A stretch of DNA of 64,000 bases from Lactobacillus sp. HBUAS51381 (GCF_012641095.1 NZ_JAAVSC010000003.1:62001-126000); one strand, 5' to 3'; counted from the first letter of the stretch, positions 47,611-55,920 are shown. Notes: a model not told the origin generated them from the sequence alone. Numbers and translations: made by a program.

Positions 47611-48246
47611 GTGACATTTATTAAAACCACAACGACCAAAATTTTAGTGACGACCCTGGGTGCCGCAGCCCTTTTCCTTACCGGCACCACGACTGCTTCG
47701 GCACATATGACCACGACTAACAGTGCCAACACCGCCCAAACTACGCAGGTCAGCACGCAAGCACCAGCGGCAACGACCACAACCAGTTCGACTGGCACGG
47801 CCACTGCCCAAAATACCAGCTACCAACACACCAACACGGCCAATCAAGCGACCGCGACGAACACGGCAACTTCTGCCACGACCAGCACGCCAGCCGCCAG
47901 CTCTAACAGCGCCGTCGCCAAGGCCCTCGCCGTTGCCAATAGCGGTGTCCCTTACGTTTACGGAGGTAGCTCCCTCAGTGGCTTTGACTGCTCCGGCCTG
48001 GTGCAGTACGCCTTTGGTCTGAGTGCCCGGACGACCTATCAACAAACCAACCTGGGTACCCACCACTATGACGTGGCCAACGCCCCTGCCGGCGCCATCC
48101 TCTTCTGGGGATCCGACAGTGCCCCTTACCACGACGGTATCTCTCTGGGGAATGGCCAATACGTTGCCGCCCAAAATGAATCCGATGGTATCGGCGTCTT
48201 CAGCCAAACTTACTGGCCTGCAAGTTACTACATCGTCGTCAACTAA
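47611..48246 (+). CDS. Secreted NlpC/P60 peptidoglycan hydrolase
   Basis: This 211-residue exported protein has a signal peptide (cleavage near TASAHM, about residue 32), a long Thr/Ala/Ser-rich linker (about 35-105) and a C-terminal NlpC/P60 domain. The catalytic cysteine is in GFDCSGLVQYAF and the histidine in YHDGISLG. The enzyme would cut the D-iGlu-diamino acid bond of stem peptides. The GTG at 47611 is used with a weak AGAAG site; a TTG two codons upstream is the alternative. No LysM or SH3 domain is present, so wall binding may depend on the linker. Confidence 0.9.
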   Translation: MTFIKTTTTKILVTTLGAAALFLTGTTTASAHMTTTNSANTAQTTQVSTQAPAATTTTSSTGTATAQNTSYQHTNTANQATATNTATSATTSTPAASSNSAVAKALAVANSGVPYVYGGSSLSGFDCSGLVQYAFGLSARTTYQQTNLGTHHYDVANAPAGAILFWGSDSAPYHDGISLGNGQYVAAQNESDGIGVFSQTYWPASYYIVVN

Positions 48247-48258
48247 TTTCAAATTTAA

Positions 48259-48316
48259 AAAACACGTGTTATCAGCTACGGCCATTTTCGGCCTACTGAT
48301 AACGCGCGTTTTTTTA
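48259..48316 (+). terminator. Terminator after the NlpC/P60 gene
   Basis: A long stem (ACACGTGTTATCAG with CTGATAACGCGCGT, plus an inner GGCC/GGCC pair) is followed by seven T. Confidence 0.8.
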
Positions 48317-48351
48317 AGCAACTGATTCTCTCTGAAATCCTTTATTAAAAG

Positions 48352-49719
48352 TTACTTTTGACTAAAGTTTTGTAAGACTCGCGCCGTATACCGCGTTGCC
48401 TGCGCGTAATCCTTGACGCGAACATTTTCGTTTGGTGCATGCGCCCCAGAACCGGCCCAAGTCGACCCAATGGACACGATGGGGGCGCCCACTGCCTCGG
48501 CAAAGGGGGCTTGTGGCCCACTCCCACCGGCATTGGGAACCAGCTTTACCGCGTCGCCGTAAACCTCATGGGCCGTGGCGACCGCCGTCTGAACGAAGTC
48601 ATCCGTCAGGTCGGAACGAAAGGCTGGTTCGCCTTGATTGTAGGACACGTGTAAATCGGAAAACCCGTTGCGATTCAATTGTTGCTGAACCAACTCGGCC
48701 ACGTGACGTGGATCCTGGCCGGGAACCAACCGACAATCCAACTGGGCCCGGGCTTCCTTTGGCAGGACGGTCTTCAAACCATCGCCCTCGTAACCACCGG
48801 AAATACCGTTAATCGTAATCGACGGTCGGTTCACCAGTGCTTCCGCCGGCTTATCCGAGAGTAATGGCAACTTCAGGCCAAAGTTTTGGCGTGTTGCGGC
48901 TTCATTAAAGGGTAAGTCGTTGATCGCTGCTTGCTCGGTGGGCGTTAACGGCTTCACACCTTCGTTAAGCCCATCGACCAACACCTCGCCTTTGGCTCCC
49001 CGCAGCGTCGCGAGGCCTTGAACTAACCGCCATACGGCATTATCCACAAAGGTAGCCAGCGAGGAATGCAGGTCACTTTCGGCCGACTTGGTGGTAACGT
49101 TGAAGCTGACAATGCCCTTGACCCCACAGGTCACTTGGAAGTTCTCATCTGCATCCTTGCCACCGGTCTCCCAGATGATGGCATCGGCCGCTAAATCCGC
49201 CGCGTGCTTCTCGGTCATTGGCTGGATATGGGGACTGCCAATCTCTTCTTCACCCTCGAGTACGAACTTCAGATTACAAGGGAGCCCACCGGTCTGCTGT
49301 AAGGCCTTGACCGCAGACAACCGCACCATCAGTTCACCTTTATCGTCCGACGCGCCACGAGCCACGTATCGCCCGTCTTTTTCCGTGAGCTGGAAGGGGG
49401 CGCTATCCCATTCTTCCAAGGGTTCTGCCGGCTGAACGTCGTAGTGATTGTAGAATAATAATGTCTTGTCGGCGTTCCCATTAGGCCCCGCCGGTAATGT
49501 CGCAAAAACAAAGGGATTACTGCCCGGAATGTCCCGCCAGACCGTCACCACCGCACCCAAATCCTGAAAGGCTTGTTCGATCACGCTGACCGTTTCGGCA
49601 ATCCCGAGGTGTTTGGCCGCAACCGTTTCAACGCTTAAATACTTAGCTAATCGGGGTCGATCGGCTTGTAAGGCCTGATCGATCGCCGTCTGTAGGGTAT
49701 CGGTCTTTTTTTCTGGCAT
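48352..49719 (-). CDS. M20 family metallo-dipeptidase
   Basis: This cytosolic zinc peptidase of about 455 residues resembles the CNDP/ArgE-DapE group. Metal-site motifs are NHYDVQP (His-Asp), GASDDKGE (bridging Asp) and EGEEEIGSPH (general base Glu with metal Glu). A dimerisation domain lies in the middle. It would release amino acids from dipeptides; specificity is unknown. The ATG at 49719 has AAGGAG 9 nt upstream; a second ATG two codons before is too close to that site. Confidence 0.9.
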   Translation of the reverse strand: MPEKKTDTLQTAIDQALQADRPRLAKYLSVETVAAKHLGIAETVSVIEQAFQDLGAVVTVWRDIPGSNPFVFATLPAGPNGNADKTLLFYNHYDVQPAEPLEEWDSAPFQLTEKDGRYVARGASDDKGELMVRLSAVKALQQTGGLPCNLKFVLEGEEEIGSPHIQPMTEKHAADLAADAIIWETGGKDADENFQVTCGVKGIVSFNVTTKSAESDLHSSLATFVDNAVWRLVQGLATLRGAKGEVLVDGLNEGVKPLTPTEQAAINDLPFNEAATRQNFGLKLPLLSDKPAEALVNRPSITINGISGGYEGDGLKTVLPKEARAQLDCRLVPGQDPRHVAELVQQQLNRNGFSDLHVSYNQGEPAFRSDLTDDFVQTAVATAHEVYGDAVKLVPNAGGSGPQAPFAEAVGAPIVSIGSTWAGSGAHAPNENVRVKDYAQATRYTARVLQNFSQK

Positions 49720-49836
49720 AGACATTCGCTCCTTAAATTTACGCGTCCACCACAACATCTACCGTAATGGCGCCACGCGATTGCCATTAACATTAATATT
49801 TAATTAGAAAAAAGTCAAGGCGATTTAATCATTTTA

Positions 49837-50775
49837 TCATTTAATTTCGGTCCGTGGTTTAAAAATTCCCACCGAGCTGGCATAGATCCAATTGGCTTGC
49901 GTCAATGCCGTAAAATCTTCGCTATTGCCCGTCACAATCACACCGGCAAACTTGGCCTGACGCAACGTTGGATGCTGTTTGGCGTACTTTCTGGCAAACT
50001 TACTGAGATCAAACTTATCATATGACATCCCCGATGACGCTTGGCCTTCCTCGCGTAGGGCCGCCACAAATGGCTGATAATCCGCGGTGGTTAGTCGGCC
50101 TGAATGCTTTATGGATGGTACCTGCAGACCCAAGAAATTATTATCCATCATGGTTGAATCCGCCTGGCCATCAACCCCAATCCAATACCATTGGGCGTGT
50201 AGCTTGGCCGGTAATTTGGCGCGGACCTGCCGATAGGTCAGTGGCTGCTTGAAGGTAATCGCCATTTCGGCCACGGCTCGCTGTGAACGAGCGACCTGAT
50301 TAATCGCCTGAGTCACCTTGATCTCCGGCTTCTTAACCCGGGTATTGTAGAACAGTGGAATCTTCTGTTGCGTGAGCCGATCGTATAGGCCCCCGTCGGC
50401 CGTGTCCCCCCAGTCGGTGGCATTTGCCAGCGTATCACCGCCGCCACCGAGCCACGTGTAGTTGCCACTTGCCGTTGACCATGGTACCCGGTACCCCTCA
50501 ATCTCCTTGTAGCGGTGACTGATGACCTCACCACCCATTATCGACGTATTCCCCAAATATTGGTCACTCGTTTGAATATTTGGGGCCATAATTTCTTGGT
50601 TCAACGTCATGGCCTGCATGATTGCATTCGATTCCTTGGCCGCACGCATCTGGGTTAATTTATAGGCGATTGGTAGCGCGGCCCCCACCACAATCACGGC
50701 AATTCCCACTGTAATCAACCAACGGCGAATCTTCACCCACCGCGCCAGTCGTCGAAACTTCTTACTCTCGTTCAT
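49837..50775 (-). CDS. Membrane anti-sigma factor
   Basis: This 312-residue protein has a basic cytoplasmic N-terminus, one membrane helix (about residues 19-41) and a large extracytoplasmic part. The layout and the pairing with an ECF sigma gene match Sigma_reg_N/Sigma_reg_C anti-sigma factors. It would hold the sigma factor until an envelope signal releases it. Its ATG (GGAGGG upstream) overlaps the end of the sigma gene by 14 nt, so the two are coupled. Confidence 0.85.
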   Translation of the reverse strand: MNESKKFRRLARWVKIRRWLITVGIAVIVVGAALPIAYKLTQMRAAKESNAIMQAMTLNQEIMAPNIQTSDQYLGNTSIMGGEVISHRYKEIEGYRVPWSTASGNYTWLGGGGDTLANATDWGDTADGGLYDRLTQQKIPLFYNTRVKKPEIKVTQAINQVARSQRAVAEMAITFKQPLTYRQVRAKLPAKLHAQWYWIGVDGQADSTMMDNNFLGLQVPSIKHSGRLTTADYQPFVAALREEGQASSGMSYDKFDLSKFARKYAKQHPTLRQAKFAGVIVTGNSEDFTALTQANWIYASSVGIFKPRTEIK

Positions 50776-51253
50776 CTTGATCCCTCCGCATAATCTTCTC
50801 TAGCTTTCGTTGCACCCGCTGTAGCCGCATCTTAACCGCTGAACTGCTAATGCCCAATTGCACCGCCACCTCCCGAATCGGTCGATCCTCCGCGTACCGC
50901 AAGACGAGCAAGTGACATTCCCGTGGTGATAAACGTCGTAACGCCCGCACCAATACCGGATTCTCGGCCATCAACGGAGGATTTACAACCCCGGTTGGTC
51001 GAATATATCGCGTGACCAATTCCCGATATCGGCGTGTTCGCCGATAGTGATCGAGATAGGTTGACCACGCTACCCGGTAAAGGTAGGGTCTGAGTTCAGC
51101 CGGTGGTAATACGAGTTCCATCTCCAAAACCTTCACAAAAACATCCTGGCAAATGTCCTCGGCAACCTCGCGCTGTGCACCCCGCCCGACTAAATATCGT
51201 TGAAGTTCCTGCGTCAGTTCGGCTAGCCAGTCTTCATACGCCTTTAATTGCAA
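50762..51253 (-). CDS. ECF sigma factor
   Basis: This RNA polymerase sigma factor of about 163 residues has region 2 (VAEDICQDVFVKVLE, then YRVAWSTYLDHYRR) and region 4 (LSPRECHLLVLRYAEDRPIREVAVQLGISSSAVKMRLQR helix-turn-helix). The start is TTG at 51253 because GGGAGG lies 6 nt before it; the open frame extends upstream without homology. Two promoters lie upstream: a sigma-A type and an ECF-type candidate that suggests autoregulation. The anti-sigma gene follows directly. Confidence 0.93.
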   Translation of the reverse strand: MQLKAYEDWLAELTQELQRYLVGRGAQREVAEDICQDVFVKVLEMELVLPPAELRPYLYRVAWSTYLDHYRRTRRYRELVTRYIRPTGVVNPPLMAENPVLVRALRRLSPRECHLLVLRYAEDRPIREVAVQLGISSSAVKMRLQRVQRKLEKIMRRDQDERE

Positions 51254-51300
51254 TCTGTCCCTCCCCTTACACCCAATCAACGAATAACGGCCATCAAAAG

Positions 51301-51327
51301 TAACGGTTCTCAGCAAAAAAAGTTAAA
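51301..51327 (-). promoter_or_regulatory. Candidate ECF-type autoregulatory promoter
   Basis: On the minus strand TTTAAC, a 16-bp spacer and CGTT resemble the AAC-N16-CGT pattern of Bacillus ECF promoters. The start point would give a leader of about 40 nt to the TTG. Confidence 0.45.
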
Positions 51328-51345
51328 AATATCGCAGATAGCTGC

Positions 51346-51374
51346 ATTATACCGAACACCTAACGTGCCACCAA
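51346..51374 (-). promoter_or_regulatory. Sigma-A promoter upstream of the ECF sigma gene
   Basis: TTGGTG, a 17-bp spacer and consensus TATAAT stand on the minus strand. Confidence 0.6.
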
Positions 51375-51393
51375 GCACACTGCTCAGCGCACA

Positions 51394-51434
51394 CAAAAAC
51401 CGTAGTCCTCAGGTTATCCCCTGAAGGACTACGG
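51394..51434 (-). terminator. Terminator after fumC
   Basis: CCGTAGTCCTTCAG pairs with CCTGAGGACTACGG and is followed by TTTTTG on the minus strand. Confidence 0.85.
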
Positions 51435-51514
51435 CTATTTGACTTTCATTTAAAGGTCGACAATCTCTACTGTAACCAGGCTAACGACTCTTATCATATT
51501 GCTTTAAAGATCGA

Positions 51515-52900
51515 CTAGTTCCGCGGCTTAACGCCGGTCATCGCCAGGGGGTCTACCCACTGGTCAAACTGATCGGCCGTCACCTTACCGGACTTGATGG
51601 CTGCCGCACGTAAGGTCAATCCCTCGCGTTCTGCCAACTGCGCAATCTCGGCGCTCGCGTGATAGCCGATGTAGGGCGACAATGCGGTCACCGTCATGAG
51701 TGACTGGTCGACCAACGCCGTCATCCGCTGCGTGTTCACCGTTAACCCATGAATCAGCTTATCGGCAAACCCCGTGACTGTTCCCGTCAACAGCGCGACC
51801 GATTCCAAGAACGTTTCGATAATAACCGGCTTGTAAACGTTCATTTCAAAATTCCCCTGGGAGGCCGCCACCGTGATCGTCACGTCGTTGCCCATGACCC
51901 GCGTTGCCGCCATCGTCAGTGCCTCCGCCTGAGTCGGGTTGACCTTCCCGGGCATAATCGACGACCCCGGTTCATTGGCCGGAATATTTAGTTCATCATA
52001 TCCTGCGCGCGGACCACTGGCAAGAAACCGCACATCATTAGCAATCTTCAATAGGTCACTAGCCAGTGTCTTCAGTCCCCCGTGAACCACGTTGAGCCCG
52101 GAATGTGCCGCCAAGCCGAAAAATTTATTGGTTTTGGCGGTAAATGGCTGATCATAAGCCTGACTGAGCTGTTCGGCCACCAACGCGGCAAACCCAGGAG
52201 CGGCATTGAGTCCCGTTCCCACAGCCGTACCCCCGATGGGCAACTCTAGCAAGGAATCATCCAGAGATTTCAAATAATCCCAGTCGTGGTCGAGCATGCT
52301 GACCCACCCGCTGACCTCCTGGCCGAACGTCAACGGCGTGGCATCCTGCAAGTGCGTCCGGCCAATCTTGACCACATCCTGATAGGCCGCCTGTTTAACC
52401 GCCAATTCATCCATGAGGTGTTGCACGGCCTCCTCAAGCTGACGAACCGCGACTCTGGCCGTGATCGCCATGGCCGTGGGAAAAACGTCATTAGAACTCT
52501 GGCCGCGATTGACATCATCGTTGGGCAGCACCCCACTGGTCGGATCATACTTGACCGTCTGGTGAGCAATGACCTCGTTGACGTTCATATTGGTCTGGGT
52601 ACCGGAGCCCGTCTGATACACATGCAAAGGAAAATCTGGTCGTAATTGGTCATCCGGCAAGGCCAACAAATCCGTGGCCGCGCGAATAATCAGTTGGGCC
52701 TTCTCCTCACGCAGTTCGCCGAGATCCCGGTTGGCTGCCGCGGCGGCCCGCTTAATCTGCAATAAGGCCCGAATCAGCGGCAACGGCATGAGCGGCCCCG
52801 TTGTAAAATTGTGCCGACTTCGTTCCGTTTGTGCGCCCCATAAGGCCGTCGCTGGCACCCGCACCGTTCCCAAGGTATCTGCTTCCTCACGATATTCCAT
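51515..52900 (-). CDS. fumC: Class II fumarate hydratase
   Basis: This iron-free fumarase interconverts fumarate and malate. The 461-residue protein shows GSGTQTNMNVNEV (98-110), the active-site TH at 182-183, and the catalytic-loop GSSIMPGKVNP at 312-322. In lactobacilli it serves the reductive branch from malate or aspartate to fumarate. GGAAG precedes the ATG. Aspartase is a close relative, but the motif details favour FumC. Confidence 0.95.
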   Translation of the reverse strand: MEYREEADTLGTVRVPATALWGAQTERSRHNFTTGPLMPLPLIRALLQIKRAAAAANRDLGELREEKAQLIIRAATDLLALPDDQLRPDFPLHVYQTGSGTQTNMNVNEVIAHQTVKYDPTSGVLPNDDVNRGQSSNDVFPTAMAITARVAVRQLEEAVQHLMDELAVKQAAYQDVVKIGRTHLQDATPLTFGQEVSGWVSMLDHDWDYLKSLDDSLLELPIGGTAVGTGLNAAPGFAALVAEQLSQAYDQPFTAKTNKFFGLAAHSGLNVVHGGLKTLASDLLKIANDVRFLASGPRAGYDELNIPANEPGSSIMPGKVNPTQAEALTMAATRVMGNDVTITVAASQGNFEMNVYKPVIIETFLESVALLTGTVTGFADKLIHGLTVNTQRMTALVDQSLMTVTALSPYIGYHASAEIAQLAEREGLTLRAAAIKSGKVTADQFDQWVDPLAMTGVKPRN

Positions 52901-52984
52901 GTCAATCTTCCTCTCGTCTTCTCAACTAGCACCAGCATACCCAATTTAGCGGTATGACGTCAATCATTCTCTCCTCAGGGCACC

Positions 52985-53015
52985 AAAAAAGCCGGCTCCT
53001 TAATTGGACCGGCTG
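52985..53015 (-). terminator. Terminator after the AP2-domain gene
   Basis: AGCCGGTCC and GGAGCCGGCT form a stem around AATTAA, followed by six T on the minus strand. Confidence 0.85.
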
Positions 53016-53048
53016 CTTGGCTTCTATACTGACTGGTACATCCACCGA

Positions 53049-53543
53049 TTAGCCCTCAGCGGATTCTTCAACTTTAAAGTTTTCTTGTTGGTTTAACTGT
53101 TGTTCCGCCCGCCGTCGTGCAGCGACCGCATCGTTAAAATCGCTAAAAGTTTGGTTCAAAACGTAGCGACCATGGTAGAATAAACGTGCCGCCCATTTAC
53201 CAGAGCGCTTATCGAAGCTCACCCCGATAACGCCGGAAATGTTGCGGGAGCTAATCTTAGTTAATGCCGCAACGTTGGAGCCGTTCACTAACGGCAAATT
53301 CGTCGCGTTGCCGATTTGTTTCCGTGTCCGGGGATCCTTCGTCAACCGCGCCTTACTAATATCGCGCCGGTAACACCCACAGCTGACCGTAATCCCATGC
53401 CGCAGCCGATAGCTATCGACCGTCACCAGGTTACCACAGCTACACTTGCACAGCCACGTGGCGTTGCCATTCTTAGCCGTCCCGTCCCGCCGGATAACCG
53501 TCAGTCTGCCGAATTGTTGGCCACTTAAGTCTAGGAGTCTCAT
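53049..53543 (-). CDS. AP2-domain DNA-binding protein, mobile-element type
   Basis: This basic protein of about 164 residues has an N-terminal zinc-type module (GQQFGRLTVIRR, CKCSCGN, SCGC) common in phage and integrative elements next to HNH/AP2 proteins, and a C-terminal AP2-like fold (SGVIGVSFDKRSGKWAARLFYHGR). It probably binds DNA; no nuclease HNH motif is visible. The ATG at 53543 is selected by GGAGG upstream. It stands alone with its own terminator between fumC and a DUF1304 gene, so it looks like a domesticated or stranded phage gene. Confidence 0.8.
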   Translation of the reverse strand: MRLLDLSGQQFGRLTVIRRDGTAKNGNATWLCKCSCGNLVTVDSYRLRHGITVSCGCYRRDISKARLTKDPRTRKQIGNATNLPLVNGSNVAALTKISSRNISGVIGVSFDKRSGKWAARLFYHGRYVLNQTFSDFNDAVAARRRAEQQLNQQENFKVEESAEG

Positions 53544-53759
53544 AAATAATTCCTCCATTCAATTTTGCCACAAAGGCTGATATATCAAGATTCATGCCGC
53601 TCCAAAACAGATGGGCTCCCCTGGCACATATTACTTAATTATTATTCTACACGCCAAACTAAAAATTAGCTTAAAGTCTCAACAAATTTATATTCAATCG
53701 GTGACCCCTGAACACTATTAAGTTTAACACCTTCGGGCCCGAGAAAGAAGGAATTACTA

Positions 53760-54131
53760 ATGCAAATCATTCTAAATATACTAATCTACCTGGTGGCCCT
53801 CGAACACCTGGCCATCATGGCTCTCGAGATCTGGGGGCGGTCCGAGACACAGGCCAAAGCCTTCGGGATGTCGCTAAGCTTCGTTCGGCGGCCAGAAGCC
53901 AAGACCGCGCTCGCCAACCAAGGCATTTACAACGGCATGCTAGGGGTCAGTCTAATTGCGCTACAATGGGTGTTAACCGGCCGGGCCAGCCTGATTGCCT
54001 CGGCAATCCTTCTACTGTTCATCGTGATCGTTGCCATTTTTGGCAGTCTCACCGCTAAAAAGGAGATTTTTTGGCTACAAGGAATGCCGGCTCTCGTGAC
54101 GTTACTCGTTTTACTCGTTTCCTTAGTTTAA
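53760..54131 (+). CDS. DUF1304 membrane protein
   Basis: This 123-residue protein with four membrane helices matches the DUF1304 family (ALEHLAIMALEIWG near the N-terminus and NQGIYNGMLG in the middle). Its function is unknown. AAGGA precedes the ATG. No operon partner. Confidence 0.88.
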   Translation: MQIILNILIYLVALEHLAIMALEIWGRSETQAKAFGMSLSFVRRPEAKTALANQGIYNGMLGVSLIALQWVLTGRASLIASAILLLFIVIVAIFGSLTAKKEIFWLQGMPALVTLLVLLVSLV

Positions 54132-54151
54132 CCGAATCTTTAAAAATGTGG

Positions 54152-54180
54152 TTTACAGAAGTGGGTTCGCAGGTTATAAT
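54152..54180 (+). promoter_or_regulatory. Strong sigma-A promoter of an orphan short transcript
   Basis: TTTACA, an exact 17-bp spacer and consensus TATAAT. It is among the best promoters in the window, yet no normal gene follows before a terminator 110 nt downstream. Confidence 0.75.
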
Positions 54181-54186
54181 GAGTTT

Positions 54187-54324
54187 ACATATTCAGGTGA
54201 GAGCCTGCCACGGGTCTTCAATCGTTGGAGGAGTTAATTAGACATTTAGCCATTATTAACACCGTTGAAGCCGTACACATACTTCTATTCTGCTGGTTGC
54301 GTCCATTCGTAACTAGCTTTTTTT
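54187..54324 (+). ncRNA. Candidate small RNA or leaderless-peptide transcript (about 140 nt)
   Basis: The unit runs from the promoter at 54152 to a terminator at 54292-54324. It contains a small hairpin (CAGG/CCTG near 54195-54207) and a strong SD-like GGAGGAG at 54227-54233. No ATG, GTG or TTG follows that SD at the usual spacing; an ATT at 54237 would open a 31-codon hydrophobic frame (including INTVEAVHILLFCWLR) and a TTG at 54225 overlaps the SD. So it is either an sRNA or encodes a peptide with a non-standard start. I know no named family that fits. Confidence 0.5.
54292..54324 (+). terminator. Terminator of the orphan transcript
   Basis: GCTGGTT and AACTAGC form a 7-bp stem, followed by seven T. 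Confidence 0.8.
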
Positions 54325-54360
54325 ATACTTAAATTTAGCGACTAACCCTTAACGTACAAA

Positions 54361-54389
54361 GGAGCCTGACCGAAATAGCCAGACTCCCT
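54361..54389. repeat. Hairpin downstream of the 38-residue ORF
   Basis: GGAGCCTGAC and GCCAGACTCC arms pair over about 10 bp with G-T pairs. T-runs are poor in both directions; a weak minus-strand terminator is possible. Confidence 0.4.
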
Positions 54390-54456
54390 TGTCTCAAATC
54401 TTAAAAGACGGAACCACGCGCAACCCTCATCGCCGCTTGGTTCAAATTTAACTTGC

Positions 54457-54573
54457 TCAGATATGACTGGTAATCAGCCACAACCGAATCAGATGAAAGA
54501 TCACATCCGCCATTACGCCAACAAATAACCACCCGAACGCATAATAAACGTAATACATTACTGGATGCTTCAT
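54457..54573 (-). CDS. Small membrane protein candidate, 38 residues
   Basis: A 38-codon frame starts at ATG 54573 after a TTGGGGGC site about 7 nt upstream. The product has two hydrophobic stretches (YYVYYAFGWLFVGVM and VIFHLIRLWLIT) with aromatic residues. No family recognised. The same kind of TTGGGGG leader precedes the 59-residue gene upstream, and both genes point the same way, so they may be one unit. Confidence 0.45.
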   Translation of the reverse strand: MKHPVMYYVYYAFGWLFVGVMADVIFHLIRLWLITSHI

Positions 54574-54666
54574 TATGTTGCCCCCAATCTATTGCGCATA
54601 GCTTATCATAGGTCGGTGCCTAAACTGTAATCTTCACCCCAATTTGGCTTCAATAGTCCCGGTAGA

Positions 54667-54846
54667 CTAACCAACCGGGGCCGTTTCGCGTCGATTAGCC
54701 GCCGCCACAATAGCCTCTTGCTGCGCAATTGTCGCTGTAAACTGACGCATCACATCGCGCTCAATCACTTGGGCCCCATGCTTCTGCGCACGCCACGTCA
54801 TCATCTGAAACTTCTTTCGTTCATCCAACAGTTCTTCTGTTAACAT
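54667..54846 (-). CDS. Small helical protein, 59 residues
   Basis: The frame from ATG 54846 has GGGGGA about 7 nt upstream and an extended -10 promoter (54895-54903), and the codon use looks genuine. The product is soluble, helical and amphipathic (MLTEELLDERKKFQMM start, Ala/Gln-rich end). No family recognised. It could bind nucleic acid or a partner protein, but nothing shows this. Confidence 0.55.
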   Translation of the reverse strand: MLTEELLDERKKFQMMTWRAQKHGAQVIERDVMRQFTATIAQQEAIVAAANRRETAPVG

Positions 54847-54894
54847 ATGGCATCCCCCAAATCTTGTGCCAGTGTTCTACTACCTGTTGCTCTC

Positions 54895-54903
54895 ATTATA
54901 GCA
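54895..54903 (-). promoter_or_regulatory. Extended -10 promoter of the 59-residue gene
   Basis: TGCTATAAT on the minus strand lies 49 nt before the ATG. No clear -35. The stretch 54904-55235 between this and the OsmC gene shows nothing further that I can support. Confidence 0.6.
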
Positions 54904-55235
54904 TTTCTGTGCAAGCGGTCTACCCCTAATCTCTATTTATTACAAAACTTTTACATACCGGTCAGCGAGTAAGGGCCTTGCTAATTAGGGGTTTCACTAA
55001 ACTAACCGCGATGAATTTCACGCAATTGCCGCGCAAGTATTCGTAATTGGTATAGTTAATTCGTGCAAACGGTTGTCATCCCGCCGTTTCTTGTCTCTGC
55101 AGAATATTTTAATATGTCAACGGTCAGTGGTTTACCTATTTAGAAAGCCTTTCCAATCCGTTGCGTTTCAATTGTTTTTTCCCTAGAAACAGCGTAATCT
55201 TAAGTTAGATTTATCCATGAAAGAAGGTGCTGTTC

Positions 55236-55685
55236 GTGGCAATTAATCGTGAGAAGTTTCCGCCACTCTACCGAACCGTTGCCGCTAATGACGGCGGCCT
55301 GGAGAGTCACGCCTACGTGCCCGGTGGTCTAGATGTGTTGACCAGTCATCCCCGCAATGATCGGCCCGGTGCCAATCCGGAACAATTCATTGGGTTGGCG
55401 CTGAGTACCTGTCTCAATGCAACACTAGAAGCCATCGAGGAACGACGGAATCTCCCCCATACCGCACAGGTTCATACGATTGTCGAAATGGCCCGTGACA
55501 CGCACGGGTTCCAATTCTATCTCACCGCTGAAGTCAAGCTTCCCGGTGTCGACTCTGACACAGCGGCGGCCATGATTGATCTGGCCGAACGCCGGTGTCC
55601 CGTTGCCAAACTTTTGGGCAACAGTGACAATGTCACGGTCAAACAAGTGACGGCCTTTTCTCCCGCACCACCAGTCGCGCGTTAA
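55236..55685 (+). CDS. OsmC/Ohr family peroxiredoxin-like protein
   Basis: This protein of about 149 residues carries the two conserved cysteines of OsmC/Ohr proteins, in ALSTCLNATLEA and RRCPVAKLLG. Such enzymes reduce organic hydroperoxides. The CPVAKL motif leans to the OsmC or YhfA branch rather than Ohr. The GTG at 55236 is chosen because GAAGGTG lies upstream. A bidirectional terminator follows. Confidence 0.88.
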   Translation: MAINREKFPPLYRTVAANDGGLESHAYVPGGLDVLTSHPRNDRPGANPEQFIGLALSTCLNATLEAIEERRNLPHTAQVHTIVEMARDTHGFQFYLTAEVKLPGVDSDTAAAMIDLAERRCPVAKLLGNSDNVTVKQVTAFSPAPPVAR

Positions 55686-55689
55686 CGCC

Positions 55690-55737
55690 AAAAAGGACCA
55701 CACCCCCGATTTAGCATGCGGAAATGTGGTCCTTTTA
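55690..55737 (+). terminator. Bidirectional terminator between convergent genes
   Basis: AAAAGGACCACA and TGTGGTCCTTTT form a 12-bp stem with A- and T-rich flanks. Confidence 0.8.
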
Positions 55738-55743
55738 TGCAAT

Positions 55744-55920
55744 TCAGCGCCGGTTCAACCGTCCCTTTAGTCGATGCCACCAGGTCTTGTGTTCGGTACC
55801 TTCACCATAAACGTAAGATCGTGTGGATCGCGGCGACCGCTTGTCAGCGTGGTCATCATCCATGAAGACAATCTTGCGCCAGCGCTTGGCCTCTTCGTCA
55901 CTCATGCGCTTTTTGCTCAT
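55744..55920 (-). CDS. Small highly charged protein, 58 residues
   Basis: The frame from ATG 55920 has AGGAG 10 nt upstream. The product is rich in Lys, Arg, Asp and Glu, with a tryptophan-containing tail (HKTWWHRLKGRLNRR). No family recognised. It lies 57 nt downstream of the MarR gene and probably shares its transcript. Confidence 0.6.
   Translation of the reverse strand: MSKKRMSDEEAKRWRKIVFMDDDHADKRSPRSTRSYVYGEGTEHKTWWHRLKGRLNRR

Noticed and set aside
19558-51459. 16-bp identical string TTTCATTTAAAGGTCG at 19558 and 51444
   Set aside because: A single 16-bp match in 64 kb is close to chance, and the flanks do not match.
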